Origin: Streptomyces sp. CBMA123
GTDB taxonomy: Bacteria > Actinomycetota > Actinomycetes > Streptomycetales > Streptomycetaceae
NCBI RefSeq assembly: GCF_014596465.1
Contig: NZ_MECK01000024.1
Span: forward strand, 1 to 64,000
DNA: 64,000 nucleotides
Reading direction: 5' to 3'
The number at the start of each line of letters is the position of its first letter. Position 1 is the stretch's first letter. The notes below the pieces were generated by a model. The model had not been told where the DNA came from and did no database searches. It saw nothing but the letters and a program-made list of their open reading frames with translations. A program made the position numbers and the translations under genes. Below, piece after piece: positions 33,295 through 42,984 of the stretch.

Positions 33295-33829
33295 GCAGAC
33301 CGAGACGGCGGAGCAGGCGGTCGCCGCTGATCAGGAGGGAGCCGACCGTGGTGAGGAGGTAGCCGGTGAGCAGAAGGGCCGGGTACGGGATGCCGATGGC
33401 GTAGCCGAGGGTGTGGCCGTGCCGGGTGGCCGTCACCGGGTGAGCGGCGACGGCGACCGCGAGCGGCACCGCCACCGCTGCGCCCAGCAGCGCCAGCAGG
33501 GCGAGTACGCGGCGTCGGCCGGGGCCAGCGGGGTGCCCGGGTTCGTGGGCCGCGCACCAGACACCGACGGGGACCAGGACGGGCAGCAGCGGCAGGGCGA
33601 TCACCGCCCAGGCGGTGCGGGTCGCCCCGGCGAGGGCCGACGGCAACTCACCGTCCGTGCCGAGCCAGACCAGCGCCTCGACGAGCTGGTGCACGCCCAG
33701 CACCAGCGGGAGCGCGGCGAGCGGTAGTCGCTGCGGTCTCCCGGAGCGCCGGGCGCGGACCAGGCACGCCACGCCGATGCCCGCGACCGCCGCGCCGGCC
33801 ACGGCGTCCGCCTGGGCGCTCCAGCACAT
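33161..33829 (-). CDS. Polytopic membrane protein, DUF6629-like
   Basis: 222 residues beginning MCWSAQADAVAGAAVAGIG, the typical start of a streptomycete membrane family (DUF6629 in my recollection). Six to seven hydrophobic spans; conserved HQLVEALVWLG in span 2 and GIPYPALLLTGYLL later. Function unknown. Stands leftward, 8 bases downstream of the DMT gene stop, so the two are probably co-transcribed. Confidence 0.75.
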   Translation of the reverse strand: MCWSAQADAVAGAAVAGIGVACLVRARRSGRPQRLPLAALPLVLGVHQLVEALVWLGTDGELPSALAGATRTAWAVIALPLLPVLVPVGVWCAAHEPGHPAGPGRRRVLALLALLGAAVAVPLAVAVAAHPVTATRHGHTLGYAIGIPYPALLLTGYLLTTVGSLLISGDRLLRRLGLLTGVGAVLCALLWRLAFVSTWCALAALASLLLLHWAGHLPTDRR

Positions 33830-33837
33830 CGGTCCGC

Positions 33838-34923
33838 CTACCCGTGCTCACCGTTCATGTCGATGTCATCGCCACCGCCACCGCCACCGCCGTCGCCAGC
33901 GTCTCGGTGAGGGCTGCCACCGCCGTCGCCGTTGTTACCGTTACCGCCGTTGTTGCCGACACCGGCGCCGTCAGGGCCGACACCGGCATCGCCACGACGC
34001 GGCTCCCGGCCGCCGTCACCGTTGCCGGGCTGGTCGCTCGGTGGCACCCCGATGCTCTCCAGGGTGTCGCGGACGCTGCTGCCGGGCATCGCCGGATGTC
34101 GGCCGATCACGATCACCCCGATCACGATCGCCACCAACCCGGCCGCCTGCCAGGCCAGCGCAGCCGGGGTGACCCGCAGTCGGTCGCCGAGGAAGCCGAC
34201 CGCGCAGGCGATCCCGGACAGCGGCTGGGCGGCGGTCAGCGCCGGCAGTGACATCCGCAGCGGCGCGGCCTCGAAGGCGCTCTGCACCAGCAGCAGTCCG
34301 ACCACGCCCGCCACCACCACCGCGTACGGCTGCCAGGTCCGCAGCACCGCCATCAGCCCGTCGTGGTCGAGGCGCTGGGTGGTGGTGCGGGTGAGCGCGT
34401 CCTGCAGGCCGTAGAGGAGTCCGGCGGCGAGGGCCAGCAGGGTGGCCTCCTCGAACAGCGGCAGCCGGCGGGCGAGCGAGACCAGCAGCAGGGTCAGCCC
34501 GACCACCGTGCCGACCACCAGCCAGTGCCGCAGCTCCCCGGCGGGCGGACCGCCGCCAGTCGGCCGTCCGGCCACGATGAACGCCGTCACCCCGAGGCCC
34601 AGCAGCAGCACCCCGGCCCAGCCGGAGCGGCCGAGGGTCTGACGGGTCAGCACCCGGGAGAGCGCCATGGCGAAGATCAGGTTGGTCGCCAGCAGCGGCT
34701 CGACCAGGGACACCTCGCCCTGGTTGAGCGCGAGCGCGGAGAGGAGCAGACCGCTGACCATGAACCCGGTGCCGAGCAGCCACTCGGGCATCCGCATCAG
34801 GTCCAGCAGCAGACGCCAGCGCAGCAAGTCGGCACGGGGGGCCCGTTGCGCCGCATGCTGCTGGAGGACGAAGCCGAGTCCCAGACAGCAGGCCGCGCTC
34901 AGAGCGAGGAGGAAGACCGCCAC
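33838..34923 (-). CDS. DMT-superfamily (EamA-like) transporter
   Basis: 361 residues with nine to ten spans in the first 285 residues; the duplicated five-span half is visible (LNQGEVSLVEPLLATNLIFA and LPALTAAQPLSGIACAVGF are equivalent helix-4 segments). The last 75 residues are a soluble tail of Gly, Asn, Asp and His made from simple repeats, unusual for this family. Substrate unknown. It heads a two-gene leftward unit with the DUF6629-like gene. Confidence 0.85.
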   Translation of the reverse strand: MAVFLLALSAACCLGLGFVLQQHAAQRAPRADLLRWRLLLDLMRMPEWLLGTGFMVSGLLLSALALNQGEVSLVEPLLATNLIFAMALSRVLTRQTLGRSGWAGVLLLGLGVTAFIVAGRPTGGGPPAGELRHWLVVGTVVGLTLLLVSLARRLPLFEEATLLALAAGLLYGLQDALTRTTTQRLDHDGLMAVLRTWQPYAVVVAGVVGLLLVQSAFEAAPLRMSLPALTAAQPLSGIACAVGFLGDRLRVTPAALAWQAAGLVAIVIGVIVIGRHPAMPGSSVRDTLESIGVPPSDQPGNGDGGREPRRGDAGVGPDGAGVGNNGGNGNNGDGGGSPHRDAGDGGGGGGGDDIDMNGEHG

Positions 34924-35189
34924 GGAGGGACCACCAGGTTGTCGCTGCCCCGTGCCGCGCCGGCGGTTCCGGGGGAGGGTTCGGCGGTCGCGGCACGCTT
35001 CCGTCAGCGTACCGCCGGGGCGGCGGCCGGACCGATCGGACGCGGCGGATCCGCACTGGTCGCCGCCGTCACCGCCGCGCTTGCCGCCACGGGTCGCGCG
35101 GGCGCACGCTGGTGTGAGTGGCCGCCACGGGCCCAGCGCCCGGGTCGGCCGGGACCGGCGTGATGGGGGCCGCCGCCAGGAGGTGTGGC

Positions 35190-35453
35190 ATGCACAACCA
35201 GTGGGACGTGGAGCTCAGCTTCGACGAAGACGGCGTGCACACGGTGTGCGACGCCAGGTTGACGGGCGCGAGGGCGCCGGGCCTGAGCGCGCACGGCGAG
35301 GCCGAGAAGAGCGCGGAGGACCGCCCGCTCGCCAGGATCGGCGAGGAGGTCGCCGCCTCCCGGGCCCTGGAGGAACTGTCCCGCAAGCTGCGGGCCCAGG
35401 CCACCGGCGAGATCGAGGACGAGGGGCACCGCCCGGGCTACCTGATCTACTGA
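35190..35453 (+). CDS. DUF1876 domain protein
   Basis: 87 residues from ATG 35190, with AGGAGG 5-10 bases upstream. The family pattern is present: WDVELSFDEDGVHTVCDARLTG (strands), GHGEAEKS-like central loop (SAHGEAEKSAEDRP), then RIGEEVAASRALEELSRKL helix. Function unknown; these are dsRNA-binding-fold-like small proteins common in actinobacteria, often near stress genes. Confidence 0.85.
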   Translation: MHNQWDVELSFDEDGVHTVCDARLTGARAPGLSAHGEAEKSAEDRPLARIGEEVAASRALEELSRKLRAQATGEIEDEGHRPGYLIY

Positions 35454-35458
35454 CGGCG

Positions 35459-35973
35459 TCAGCGCGTCTGGTCATCCGGCCGTCCGGCCAGTCCGGCCAG
35501 TCCGGCCGTCCGGGACGTCCGGGGGCCTGGGGACGGCGGTGTGGGCGCGACCGTCCCGGCGCGGGTGCGGCCGGTCGGCTCCAGGGGTTGGCCGGCTGGT
35601 CGTCGATGGCTGTCCAGCAACCGGGTGCCCTGCCGGAGGCTGCCGGTGGCCCAGAGCGACCAACCCGCACCGTCGTGGAACTCGGCCATCGGCCATCCGC
35701 CGGTCGCCGCCGCAGCTGTCCGCGCACAGCCCGTCGCCGTGGTCGCGGCTGGTCGCGCCGGAGGAGCCCGCCGTCGGGCCGGGCCGCGCCGAGTTCCTCC
35801 AGCGCCTCGCGGAAGACCTGGTCGGTCCGGTCCCTCCGGGCCCGCCCGGCCAGGTCGCGCAGCGCGGGGGAATCCAGGCCGGTGACGAGCAGGTCGTCGG
35901 CAAACGTCGGCAGGTCCGCGGGCTGGACCGGTCCCGCGACGTACTGCCGACTCAAGGTGCGCAGCTGGTCCAT
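35459..35973 (-). pseudogene. Conserved hypothetical gene, apparently frameshifted
   Basis: The start MDQLRTLSRQYVAGPVQPAD with DLPTFADDLLVTGLDSPALRDLAGRARRD is a familiar streptomycete helical protein N-terminus. After about residue 70 (EALEELGAARP) the frame turns to Arg/Pro junk and would continue antisense through the DUF1876 gene. A second frame on the same strand takes over in the region 35690-35830 (MAEFHDGAGWSLWATGS...) and ends neatly at 35459, just before the convergent DUF1876 stop. One indel between the two frames would restore a gene of about 170 residues. Sequencing error is the alternative. Confidence 0.5.
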
Positions 35974-35995
35974 CCCGGCATTCCGCCGAAGGTCC

Positions 35996-36766
35996 TCAGC
36001 TGCGCCACCAGGGGGCCCGGATCACGTCGTCCGGGTCGGTGGCGCAGTTGGTGCCGCTGACCACCTCACGGGCCGGGACGTCCCAGCCGACCACCCCCGG
36101 CGCCTGCCGGTCCAGCTCGACCAGCCGGGCCCGCTCGGGCCCCGAGCCGGTGTTCACGTCGCACCGCAGCACGCTCGTCCAGGCCCGGCCGTCCAGCGCG
36201 GCGGTGACGGAGAGGAGCGGCAGCACGACCAGGGCGAGCAGCAGCGAGGCGATCCGCACCGCCTCCGCGGCCCTGGTCCCGAAGGTCACGGCGGGCCGGC
36301 CGGTCCGGTGTCCGGTGTCGGCGGACCGCCCGCCCGTACGGTACTCGGCCACCACCCCGAGCCGCAGCACATAGCCCAGCACCCCGGCCACCGCCCCCCA
36401 CCACACCCCGTTGAACGCCCCCACGACGACCCCCAGCGCTCCCGGCAGGATCGCCGCCCGTGCCGCCGTCTCGGCCAGCGCCCGCCCCCGGTGCCGCGCC
36501 GCTCCGCCCCGGGCGGCCGAAATCGCGTACGTGACCTGCGCGGTGACCGCCGCCAGCACGGTCGCCAGCACCGGCTCGGCCAGGAACATCCCGATGACGA
36601 CATCGACCCAGTTGGTCGGCCCCATCGCCGACAACGCATCCCGCGCGGCGTCCCCGCCACCCAGCGTCCACGCCAACTTCAGCACCGGAATCGCGAACAC
36701 CACCGCCGGCGCCATCACATGAGCCGCACTCACCTGCGATGCGCTCGTCGACGCCGTCTCAGCCAC
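35996..36766 (-). CDS. Putative membrane protein of unknown function
   Basis: 256 residues with about five hydrophobic segments (AHVMAPAVVFAIPVLKLAW, VIGMFLAEPVLATVLAAVTAQ, ALGVVVGAFNGVWWGAVAGVLGYVL, IASLLLALVVLPLLSVTAA) and a C-terminal soluble domain with two Cys residues that could form a disulphide. Start GTG/ATG near 36766 has no outstanding ribosome site. I do not recognise the family. Confidence 0.55.
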   Translation of the reverse strand: MAETASTSASQVSAAHVMAPAVVFAIPVLKLAWTLGGGDAARDALSAMGPTNWVDVVIGMFLAEPVLATVLAAVTAQVTYAISAARGGAARHRGRALAETAARAAILPGALGVVVGAFNGVWWGAVAGVLGYVLRLGVVAEYRTGGRSADTGHRTGRPAVTFGTRAAEAVRIASLLLALVVLPLLSVTAALDGRAWTSVLRCDVNTGSGPERARLVELDRQAPGVVGWDVPAREVVSGTNCATDPDDVIRAPWWRS

Positions 36767-37197
36767 CCGCCAACGCTACGGTCGCCCCGCGCACACCCAC
36801 CCCGCGACACCCCGACGCCTGCCGACGCCGCCACCGCGCGCAGGGCCGTCGATCCCGCCCCACCCGTCGGCGCCGGCGCCCACTGCGGCTCGGCTCGGCA
36901 GGCAGGCAGGTAAGCAGGCAGGCAGCACTGCACTGGACTCCTTCCGCGATCCGTCCGCCGGTCTGTCCGCGCCGGGTCATGGCTCGCTCTCGGAGCGCCC
37001 CGGGCAACACGGTCGCTGTTCGTACGATCGGCTCGGCTGGACCTGCCGGCCGCGCGACAGGCCAACTCCCGGCGAGACCGTTCGCGTCCGCCTGATTTCC
37101 GCAATCCGGCCCCGGACCGCCGATCGCTCTGGCATGCTCGCCCGAATGGCAGCAGGCATCGGGTAACCGAGGCCTCACTCAGCGTCAAGGGTGGGCA
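36767..37197. other. Intergenic region without supported gene
   Basis: 430 bases between divergent genes. Contains a GGCA tetranucleotide tract (36897-36925, one interruption) and an unusual TCGTACGATCGG stretch near 37020-37030. Frames here are Arg/Pro low complexity. It presumably holds the promoters of both flanking genes. Confidence 0.5.
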
Positions 37198-37398
37198 GTG
37201 CAGTACACGATCAGCGCGACCGCGTTCCTCGCCATCTTCATCGTCATCCGTCTCCGCCGCCGTACCGAGGCCCGCAGTCGGAGCGACGAGACGTTCACCG
37301 TCTTCACTGCGGTCGTGTTCGGTGTCCTGATCGCCGCCACGTCCTGGGGACATGCCATCCTCCAACTCGTCGGGATCGCCGTCGAGGCCACCCACTGA
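37198..37398 (+). CDS. Small two-span membrane protein
   Basis: 66 residues from GTG 37198 with AAGGGTGGG just upstream. An N-terminal span (ISATAFLAIFIVIRL), an Arg-rich loop (RRRTEARSRSDE) and a second span (FTVFTAVVFGVLIAATSWG). This design is common among small streptomycete membrane proteins of unknown role. It lies in the same direction as the helicase-associated gene about 200 bases downstream. Confidence 0.6.
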   Translation: MQYTISATAFLAIFIVIRLRRRTEARSRSDETFTVFTAVVFGVLIAATSWGHAILQLVGIAVEATH

Positions 37399-37665
37399 CG
37401 CCACTCGGGCGGTCGGCGGATGGAGCGCGTATCGGAGGGCGGCCCCTCGCGATCCGTGACCTCGAATCCTCCATCGTCTCGAAGATCCGGGCCCGCCAGG
37501 TGAGTTCCGGGGGAGGTCGCACGCAATGGCGTCGATGGGCCATCCTGGTGTTCCCGGCCGGCCCTGGCCGGTTACGGCTGTCCTCCTACGTGGCGAGGTG
37601 TCCCCATCGGTAAGAAGAGCGGATCGGCACTGGCCACATGGCTGCGCGGCCTCGACGCACCCGAG

Positions 37666-40098
37666 TTGGAGCGGGTCCTGGCGGCGCGCCCGGATGTCGC
37701 GTCGGTTCCGGAGCCGCGTTCGGTCGGTGAACTGGCGGACCGTCTCCAGCGCCCGGCGTCGGTGGCGCTGGTCCTGCCCCGGCTCACGCTGCCGTGCCTT
37801 CAAGCGGCGGAGGCCCTCGCCGCGTTGACGGCCGCGTCGCCGGACGAGCTGGCAGGCCTCCTGGACGCGGCGCACGGGGAACGTGCCCACGGACTGGCCG
37901 CCGTTCTGGAGACGTTGGCCGATCGCGCGCTGGTGTGGCCGGACGGCAACGGCCTGCTGCGCATGGCGGCGCCGCTGCGGAGCGCGTGGGGCGCGCCGCT
38001 GGGGCTCGACGCACCGCTCGTGCAACTGCTCGCGGGCTCCAACTCCGACGAGCTGGCCCGGATGCTGGCGAAACTCGACGTCAAACCCGCCGCCCACCGG
38101 AAGGAGCAGCGGCTGGCGGCGCTGGTCGACCATCACAGCGACCCCGCCCGGGTCGGCGCGCTGGTGTCCAAGGCACCCGCGGCCACCCGGGAACTCCTCG
38201 AGCGGCGGGCCCGGGAGGCCTCGGATCAACCGGGCCTCATCATGTTCGGGAGTCCGAAGGTCGACTCCACGCCCGCCGAACGGTGGGCGGTGGAACGGGG
38301 ACTGCTGATTCGGGACCGGTACCGGCACGGGCCGGCCCGGATGCCCGCCGAGGTGGCCCTCGCACTGCGCGGCGCCGACTGGCACGCCCCGTTCACACCC
38401 GTCCCGCCCGGCGTGCGGTCGGTGCCCGTCACCGCGTCGGAGGTCGAACGGGAGGCCGCGGCCGCCTCGATGGCGTTCGCCGCCCACGCCGCCTCCGTCC
38501 TCGGCGTGTGCGCCGCCGCCCCACCGGCCCGGCTCAAGGCCGGCGGTGTCGGCGCCCGCGAGCTGTCCCGGATCGGCAAAGCCGCGCAGTGCGACGAGCT
38601 CGTGGTCCGCCTCGTACTGGAGACGGCGAACGCGGCCGGGCTGCTGGCCCGGGACGGCGACCGGGTCGCGGCGACCGCCGCCTACGACACCTGGGCCGAG
38701 CGGGAACCGGCCGACCGGCTCACCGCGCTGCTCCGGGCCTGGTGGGCGCTCCCGCTGACCCCCGGCGGAAGCCGCGACGAGGACGGAAAGGCCCTGCCGG
38801 CACTCGCCGGGGCGGCGCCGTGCGGAGGCTGCGTCCAGGCCCAGCACGGGCTGCTCACCGCCGCGGCGCAGCTCCCGGCCGGCGAAGGCGCGGCGAATCC
38901 TGCGGACTTGGGGGAACTGGTCGGGTGGCTCCGTCCGCTCGCCGACGAACTCCACCAGGACGCCACGCCGTTCGCCACCCTGATCCGGGAGGCGGAACTG
39001 CTCGGCGCACTCGCGCTCGGGGCCGTGTCCCCGATCGGGGCTGCCCTGCTCACCGACGGCGTCGCCGGCAACGCCGACAGCGGCAACGACGCCGACAACG
39101 CCGACAACGCTGACGACGCCGAAGCACTGGGCGACGCCTGCCGACGGCTGCTGCCCGCCGCGAGCGGGACCGCCCGCTTCGGTAGCGACCTCACGGCGGT
39201 GGTCGCCGGCACACCGTCGGCGCACCTCCACGCACTGCTGGACTCCGCCGCCGACCGGGAGAGCGCCGGCGCGGCGTCCGTCTGGCGGTTCAGCCCGGGC
39301 AGCGTGCGCCGCGCCCTCGACGCGGGCCTCGGCCCCGACGCCCTCACGGCTGACCTGGCCGCCGTCGCCGTCGAGCCGCTGCCTCAACCGCTCTCCTACC
39401 TGATCCACGACACCGCGCGCAGCCACGGCCGGGTGCGCGTCGTCTCCGCGGCCTGTGTGATCCACGGCCAGGAGCCCGCCCTCCTGGCCGAACTCGCCGC
39501 CCACCGCAAGCTCGCCCCACTCGGCCTGCGGCAACTGGCACCGACGGTGCTGATCAGCCGGACCCCACCGGGCGAGACACTCGCGGCACTGCGGGCCGCG
39601 GGCTACGCCCCCGTCGCCGAGGAGACCGACGGGACCGTACGCATCGAACGGGCCCAGCACCACCGCGCGGCGAGCCCGTCATGGGTCCCGTCCCCGCGCC
39701 CGCCCGGCGGCAGGCCCCGCACACGGCGGACGGACACCCGCACCACGAAGCCGGGAACGCCCGTCGACCTGCGAGCCCTCGCCGCCCGGCTCCGCGACGC
39801 CCCGCAGGAGGTCCCGGAGCCCGACCCGTACGACGGCCGTCCCTATGCCAGCGACACGGAGGAGATCATCGCCGGGCACGCGCGCAACCTCTCCTTCACG
39901 GACGTCCGCCAACTGGCCCACGCCGTCGACGAGAAGCAGGCCATCACGATCGAGTACGTCGCCACCTCCGGCAACACCACCGTCCGCACCCTCAGCCGGC
40001 TGGGCCTGGACGCTCCCTACCTCCACGCCTGGTGCCACCTGCGCGACGACGAGCGGGTGTTCACCCTCTCCCGCATCCACGGGGTGATGCCCACCTAG
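37666..40098 (+). CDS. Helicase-associated (XPB/Ssl2-like) domain protein with C-terminal WYL-like domain
   Basis: 810 residues as drawn from TTG 37666. The central part contains the helicase C-3 (XPB/Ssl2-like N-terminal) domain region ending VWRFSPGSVRRALDAGLGPD...VRVVSAACVIHGQEPALLAELAAH. The last 75 residues (FTDVRQLAHAVDEKQAITIEYVATSG to VFTLSRIHGVMP) are a WYL-type ligand domain. No Walker motifs, so it is not itself a helicase. A conserved-looking N-terminus (GSALATWLRGLDAPELE) lies in frame upstream of 37666, but no ATG, GTG or TTG is there; GAGGTG at 37595 is a good ribosome site. Real initiation may use CTG 37630 or another near-cognate codon, or a frameshift has split off the start. 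An Asp/Asn/Ala repeat lies near residue 470. Confidence 0.75.
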   Translation: MERVLAARPDVASVPEPRSVGELADRLQRPASVALVLPRLTLPCLQAAEALAALTAASPDELAGLLDAAHGERAHGLAAVLETLADRALVWPDGNGLLRMAAPLRSAWGAPLGLDAPLVQLLAGSNSDELARMLAKLDVKPAAHRKEQRLAALVDHHSDPARVGALVSKAPAATRELLERRAREASDQPGLIMFGSPKVDSTPAERWAVERGLLIRDRYRHGPARMPAEVALALRGADWHAPFTPVPPGVRSVPVTASEVEREAAAASMAFAAHAASVLGVCAAAPPARLKAGGVGARELSRIGKAAQCDELVVRLVLETANAAGLLARDGDRVAATAAYDTWAEREPADRLTALLRAWWALPLTPGGSRDEDGKALPALAGAAPCGGCVQAQHGLLTAAAQLPAGEGAANPADLGELVGWLRPLADELHQDATPFATLIREAELLGALALGAVSPIGAALLTDGVAGNADSGNDADNADNADDAEALGDACRRLLPAASGTARFGSDLTAVVAGTPSAHLHALLDSAADRESAGAASVWRFSPGSVRRALDAGLGPDALTADLAAVAVEPLPQPLSYLIHDTARSHGRVRVVSAACVIHGQEPALLAELAAHRKLAPLGLRQLAPTVLISRTPPGETLAALRAAGYAPVAEETDGTVRIERAQHHRAASPSWVPSPRPPGGRPRTRRTDTRTTKPGTPVDLRALAARLRDAPQEVPEPDPYDGRPYASDTEEIIAGHARNLSFTDVRQLAHAVDEKQAITIEYVATSGNTTVRTLSRLGLDAPYLHAWCHLRDDERVFTLSRIHGVMPT

Positions 40099-40362
40099 CC
40101 CGGACGCGGCCAGCCCATCCGAGGAGCATGCGATGGAGGCACGCACGTCCCCGAGGTTCCGCATGACGCCGAGTCGGAGGGGCGGTCCTCGGCCTGACGG
40201 CACACGGCCCGGCCGGGGAAGGCGTGGGCGGTGTAGGGCATGGTGTCGGTCGGCAGTCGGTCGGCAGTCGGTCGAGCGGCCATCGGCGCAGTTCCTCGCA
40301 TTGGTGCGGCACGGCGTTGCGTGCCTCCTCGTGGGGCGGGCCGCGCGGCGCAGCGAGGCCGG

Positions 40363-42291
40363 TCACCGGCTGGTCTGCTGGTCGTCGGGGGCGGGCAGGG
40401 TCCGTTGGGAGGGGAGGCCGGTGCGCTCGTTCTGGAGGTCCCACAGTTCCTTGAACCGTCCGCCCTGGTCGGCGACCAGTTCGGCGAAGGTGCCCTCCTG
40501 GAGGACTTTTCCGTTTTCGAGGACGAGGATCCGGTCGGCGACCGCGACGTTGGTGAGGCGGTGGGTGACCAGGACGACCGCCCGCTCCTGCGCGACCGCC
40601 CGCAGGTTCTGGAAGATCCGGTGTTCGGCGCGTGGGTCGAGGGCGGCGGTGGGCTCGTCCAGGACGAGGAGGCCGGCTTCGCGGTGGAACGCGCGGGCGA
40701 TGGCGAGGCGTTGCCACTGGCCGCCGGAGAGTTCCTCGCCGCCCATCCACTCCACGGCCAGGAGGGTGGACAGGCCGCGGCGGAGCTTGGCGACGACGTC
40801 GGCGGCCCCGGAGGCGTCCGCGGCGCGCAGTACCGCGGTGTCGCCGTCGGCGGTGGGCTGGCCGAGGGTGATGTTCTCGCGGCAGGTGAGCGGCCAGCGC
40901 GCGTAGTCCTGGGGGACGACGGCGACTTGGCGCCACAGGGCGTGGGGGTCGAGGTCGCGGGTGTCGCGTCCGTCCCAGCGCACCGATCCGGTGTCGGGCA
41001 GGTAGAGCCCTGCGAGGAGTTTGGAGAGGGTGGTCTTGCCGGAGCCGTTCTCCCCGACGAGGGCGAGGATCTCGCCGCGTTCGACGTGCAGGCTCACCCC
41101 GTCCAGGGCCTTGCGGTCGGAGGCGGGGTAGGCGTAGCCGAGGTTCTCCACCGTGATCCGGCGCGGTGCTCCGGGGACTTCGGTGCCGCGCTCGGGACGG
41201 TGGCCGCCGGCGGTGTCGAGGAAGTGGGACCAGTCGTCCAGGTACATGCCGGTGCGGAAGAGGTCGGCGCCGTAGCCGACGATGCCGCGCAGGCCGGTGC
41301 TGACCGCGGTGAGGGCGAACACGGCCGCGCCGCCGCGCGGCAGGCTCATCCGGCCGGTGCTGACCAGCCACAGCATCGCCGCCCACACCACCGCGGTGCC
41401 CAGGCCGGACGCGGCTGCCCCGATCACCGACACCCGGGCGCTCCGCTGCGCCGCCTGCCGGGAAGTGGCGTCCAGGCGCCGGCCGACCTGGTCGTACTTG
41501 GTGAGCAGGAACTCGCCCATGGTGTCGGAGCGGACCTGGTCGGCGTTGCGCTTGAGGTGGATGTACCAGCGCAGGTTCGCCATGATCCGCCGGTCGCCGA
41601 CCGCCGCGCGGTTCGCCAGGAACTGCACCCGGGCGGCGTGCACCGACGCGACTCCCTGGGGCAGTGCCGCCAGCACCAGCAACGGCAGGAGCGCGGGGTG
41701 GAGCACGGTCAGCACGCCGGCCGCGCCGAGGAGCGAGGCGAGGGAGGCGAGCAGGTTCTGCGCCTCCCCGACGATGTCCACACAGACCTCGGCGCCGCGG
41801 TCGGCGGCTTCCAGTTCGTCGTTGTAGCCGGCGTGGTCGTAGGCGGTCAGTTCGGCGGCCACGGTCGCGCGCAACACCGCGGCCTCCGCTGCCCGGGAGA
41901 TGCGCGGCGACAGGTGGATGGTGATGGTGCGGATGGTGATGCCCAGGAGGGAGCGGGCGCCGGCCGCCGCCGCGATCACGAGGATCGACGGCGCCGCGTG
42001 GGTGAGTTTGTCGCCGACCCGGCCCGGGCCGAACAGCGCCGAGATCGTGCCGGTGGTCGCGAGCAGGCCCGCCGCGCCGAGCACCGCGGACACGGCCTGG
42101 CAGGTCAGCAGCAGCGCGACGGAGGCGCGGTCGATGCGCCAGCCGAGGCGGAACGCGCGGACGACGAGCGCGGGCAGGCGCCGGGCCATCGCGCTGACGC
42201 TGATCGCCTCGATGGCCTCGATGCGGCGTCCGTCGGCGAGCCACTGAAGTTCCTCGTCGGCGGCCCCGGTCGGGGAGGTAGCGGTGCTCAC
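40363..42291 (-). CDS. ABC exporter: fused permease and ATPase
   Basis: 642 residues from GTG 42291 with AAGGAGG upstream. Six membrane spans (about 55-340), then a nucleotide-binding domain: Walker A VGENGSGKTTLSK, Q-loop VVPQDYARWP, signature LSGGQWQR, Walker B LLVLDEPTAALD and H-loop VTHRLTN. No N-terminal peptidase domain. Half-transporters of this streptomycete type often sit in peptide-natural-product loci, but no maturation enzyme is adjacent here. A 68-codon frame with three Cys residues (40095-40301, minus strand) follows downstream; I could not support it as a precursor peptide. Confidence 0.9.
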   Translation of the reverse strand: MSTATSPTGAADEELQWLADGRRIEAIEAISVSAMARRLPALVVRAFRLGWRIDRASVALLLTCQAVSAVLGAAGLLATTGTISALFGPGRVGDKLTHAAPSILVIAAAAGARSLLGITIRTITIHLSPRISRAAEAAVLRATVAAELTAYDHAGYNDELEAADRGAEVCVDIVGEAQNLLASLASLLGAAGVLTVLHPALLPLLVLAALPQGVASVHAARVQFLANRAAVGDRRIMANLRWYIHLKRNADQVRSDTMGEFLLTKYDQVGRRLDATSRQAAQRSARVSVIGAAASGLGTAVVWAAMLWLVSTGRMSLPRGGAAVFALTAVSTGLRGIVGYGADLFRTGMYLDDWSHFLDTAGGHRPERGTEVPGAPRRITVENLGYAYPASDRKALDGVSLHVERGEILALVGENGSGKTTLSKLLAGLYLPDTGSVRWDGRDTRDLDPHALWRQVAVVPQDYARWPLTCRENITLGQPTADGDTAVLRAADASGAADVVAKLRRGLSTLLAVEWMGGEELSGGQWQRLAIARAFHREAGLLVLDEPTAALDPRAEHRIFQNLRAVAQERAVVLVTHRLTNVAVADRILVLENGKVLQEGTFAELVADQGGRFKELWDLQNERTGLPSQRTLPAPDDQQTSR

Positions 42292-42984
42292 GCGTTCGCC
42301 TCCTTGCGTGACGTACGGGCCGCGGGGGCTCCCGGGGCGGGTGGGACGTGGATCTCCGGGGCGGGGGGACGGGCCACAGATCCTCCAGGGGCGGAGAGGG
42401 TTCGCGGACGTGGGGAAGTACCGCCCGGGGTCTGGCGAGATGGCTCAAGTGGCCTTTTCTCAGGCCGAGTTGACGGATCCGTTGCGGGCGGATGGCGTCC
42501 GATGATGGTGCTGTTCGAGTTCGGCGTTCAAGTGGATTGCCTCCGGGCGAGCCCGGGTCGAACGGGGACTTTTCGAGCACCATCGGGTCGCGGTCCAGGA
42601 CGTCCTCCAACCGGTCGCGCACAGGCTCGGGAGGGTGGCGGAGCCCAGTGCGCAGGCGGCGAGAGCCTGTTCGAACGCGGCCGTCCGGCCGGGGCTGAGG
42701 TGGTCGTGGACACTCCTGTGCGCGAGGAGGTCACGTTGGGCGTGGCCGTCGCCCATTTCACCCGTTCGGCTGGACAGCCGCATGATCAGGTTTCGGGGTG
42801 CCCGAGGCCGGGGCGCACGCCCTTGGCGCCGATCCGATGGTCGTGGCCCCGCTCAGTTCGGCGGTCGGGATGTCGGTGACGATCAGCGGGGAGCCGGCGA
42901 CCCAGGATGTCGGTCGCGCTGCCCACCGAGGGCGCGGTCCGATCCGCCGGGGGTCAGGGAACAGGGCTCCGCTACGCTGACGCG
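42292..42984. other. Non-coding or decayed stretch upstream of the ABC exporter gene
   Basis: 690 bases. On the minus strand, protein-like fragments occur in two frames: SVHDHLSPGRTAAFEQALAA near 42640-42720, then after a shift VRDRLEDVLDRDPMVLEKSP near 42555-42620. This is the pattern of a small gene with a frameshift. I do not recognise the family. The 42292-42480 part is presumably the exporter's promoter and leader. Confidence 0.4.

Noticed and set aside
40095-40301. 68-codon frame with Cys and Ser/Thr residues downstream of the ABC exporter, as a possible peptide precursor
   Set aside because: No ribosome site, no maturation enzyme nearby, and an 11-bp repeat (GTCGGTCGGCA) explains part of the frame.
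40240-42879. 879-codon plus-strand frame over the ABC exporter
   Set aside because: Antisense shadow; the minus strand carries Walker A, signature and Walker B motifs.
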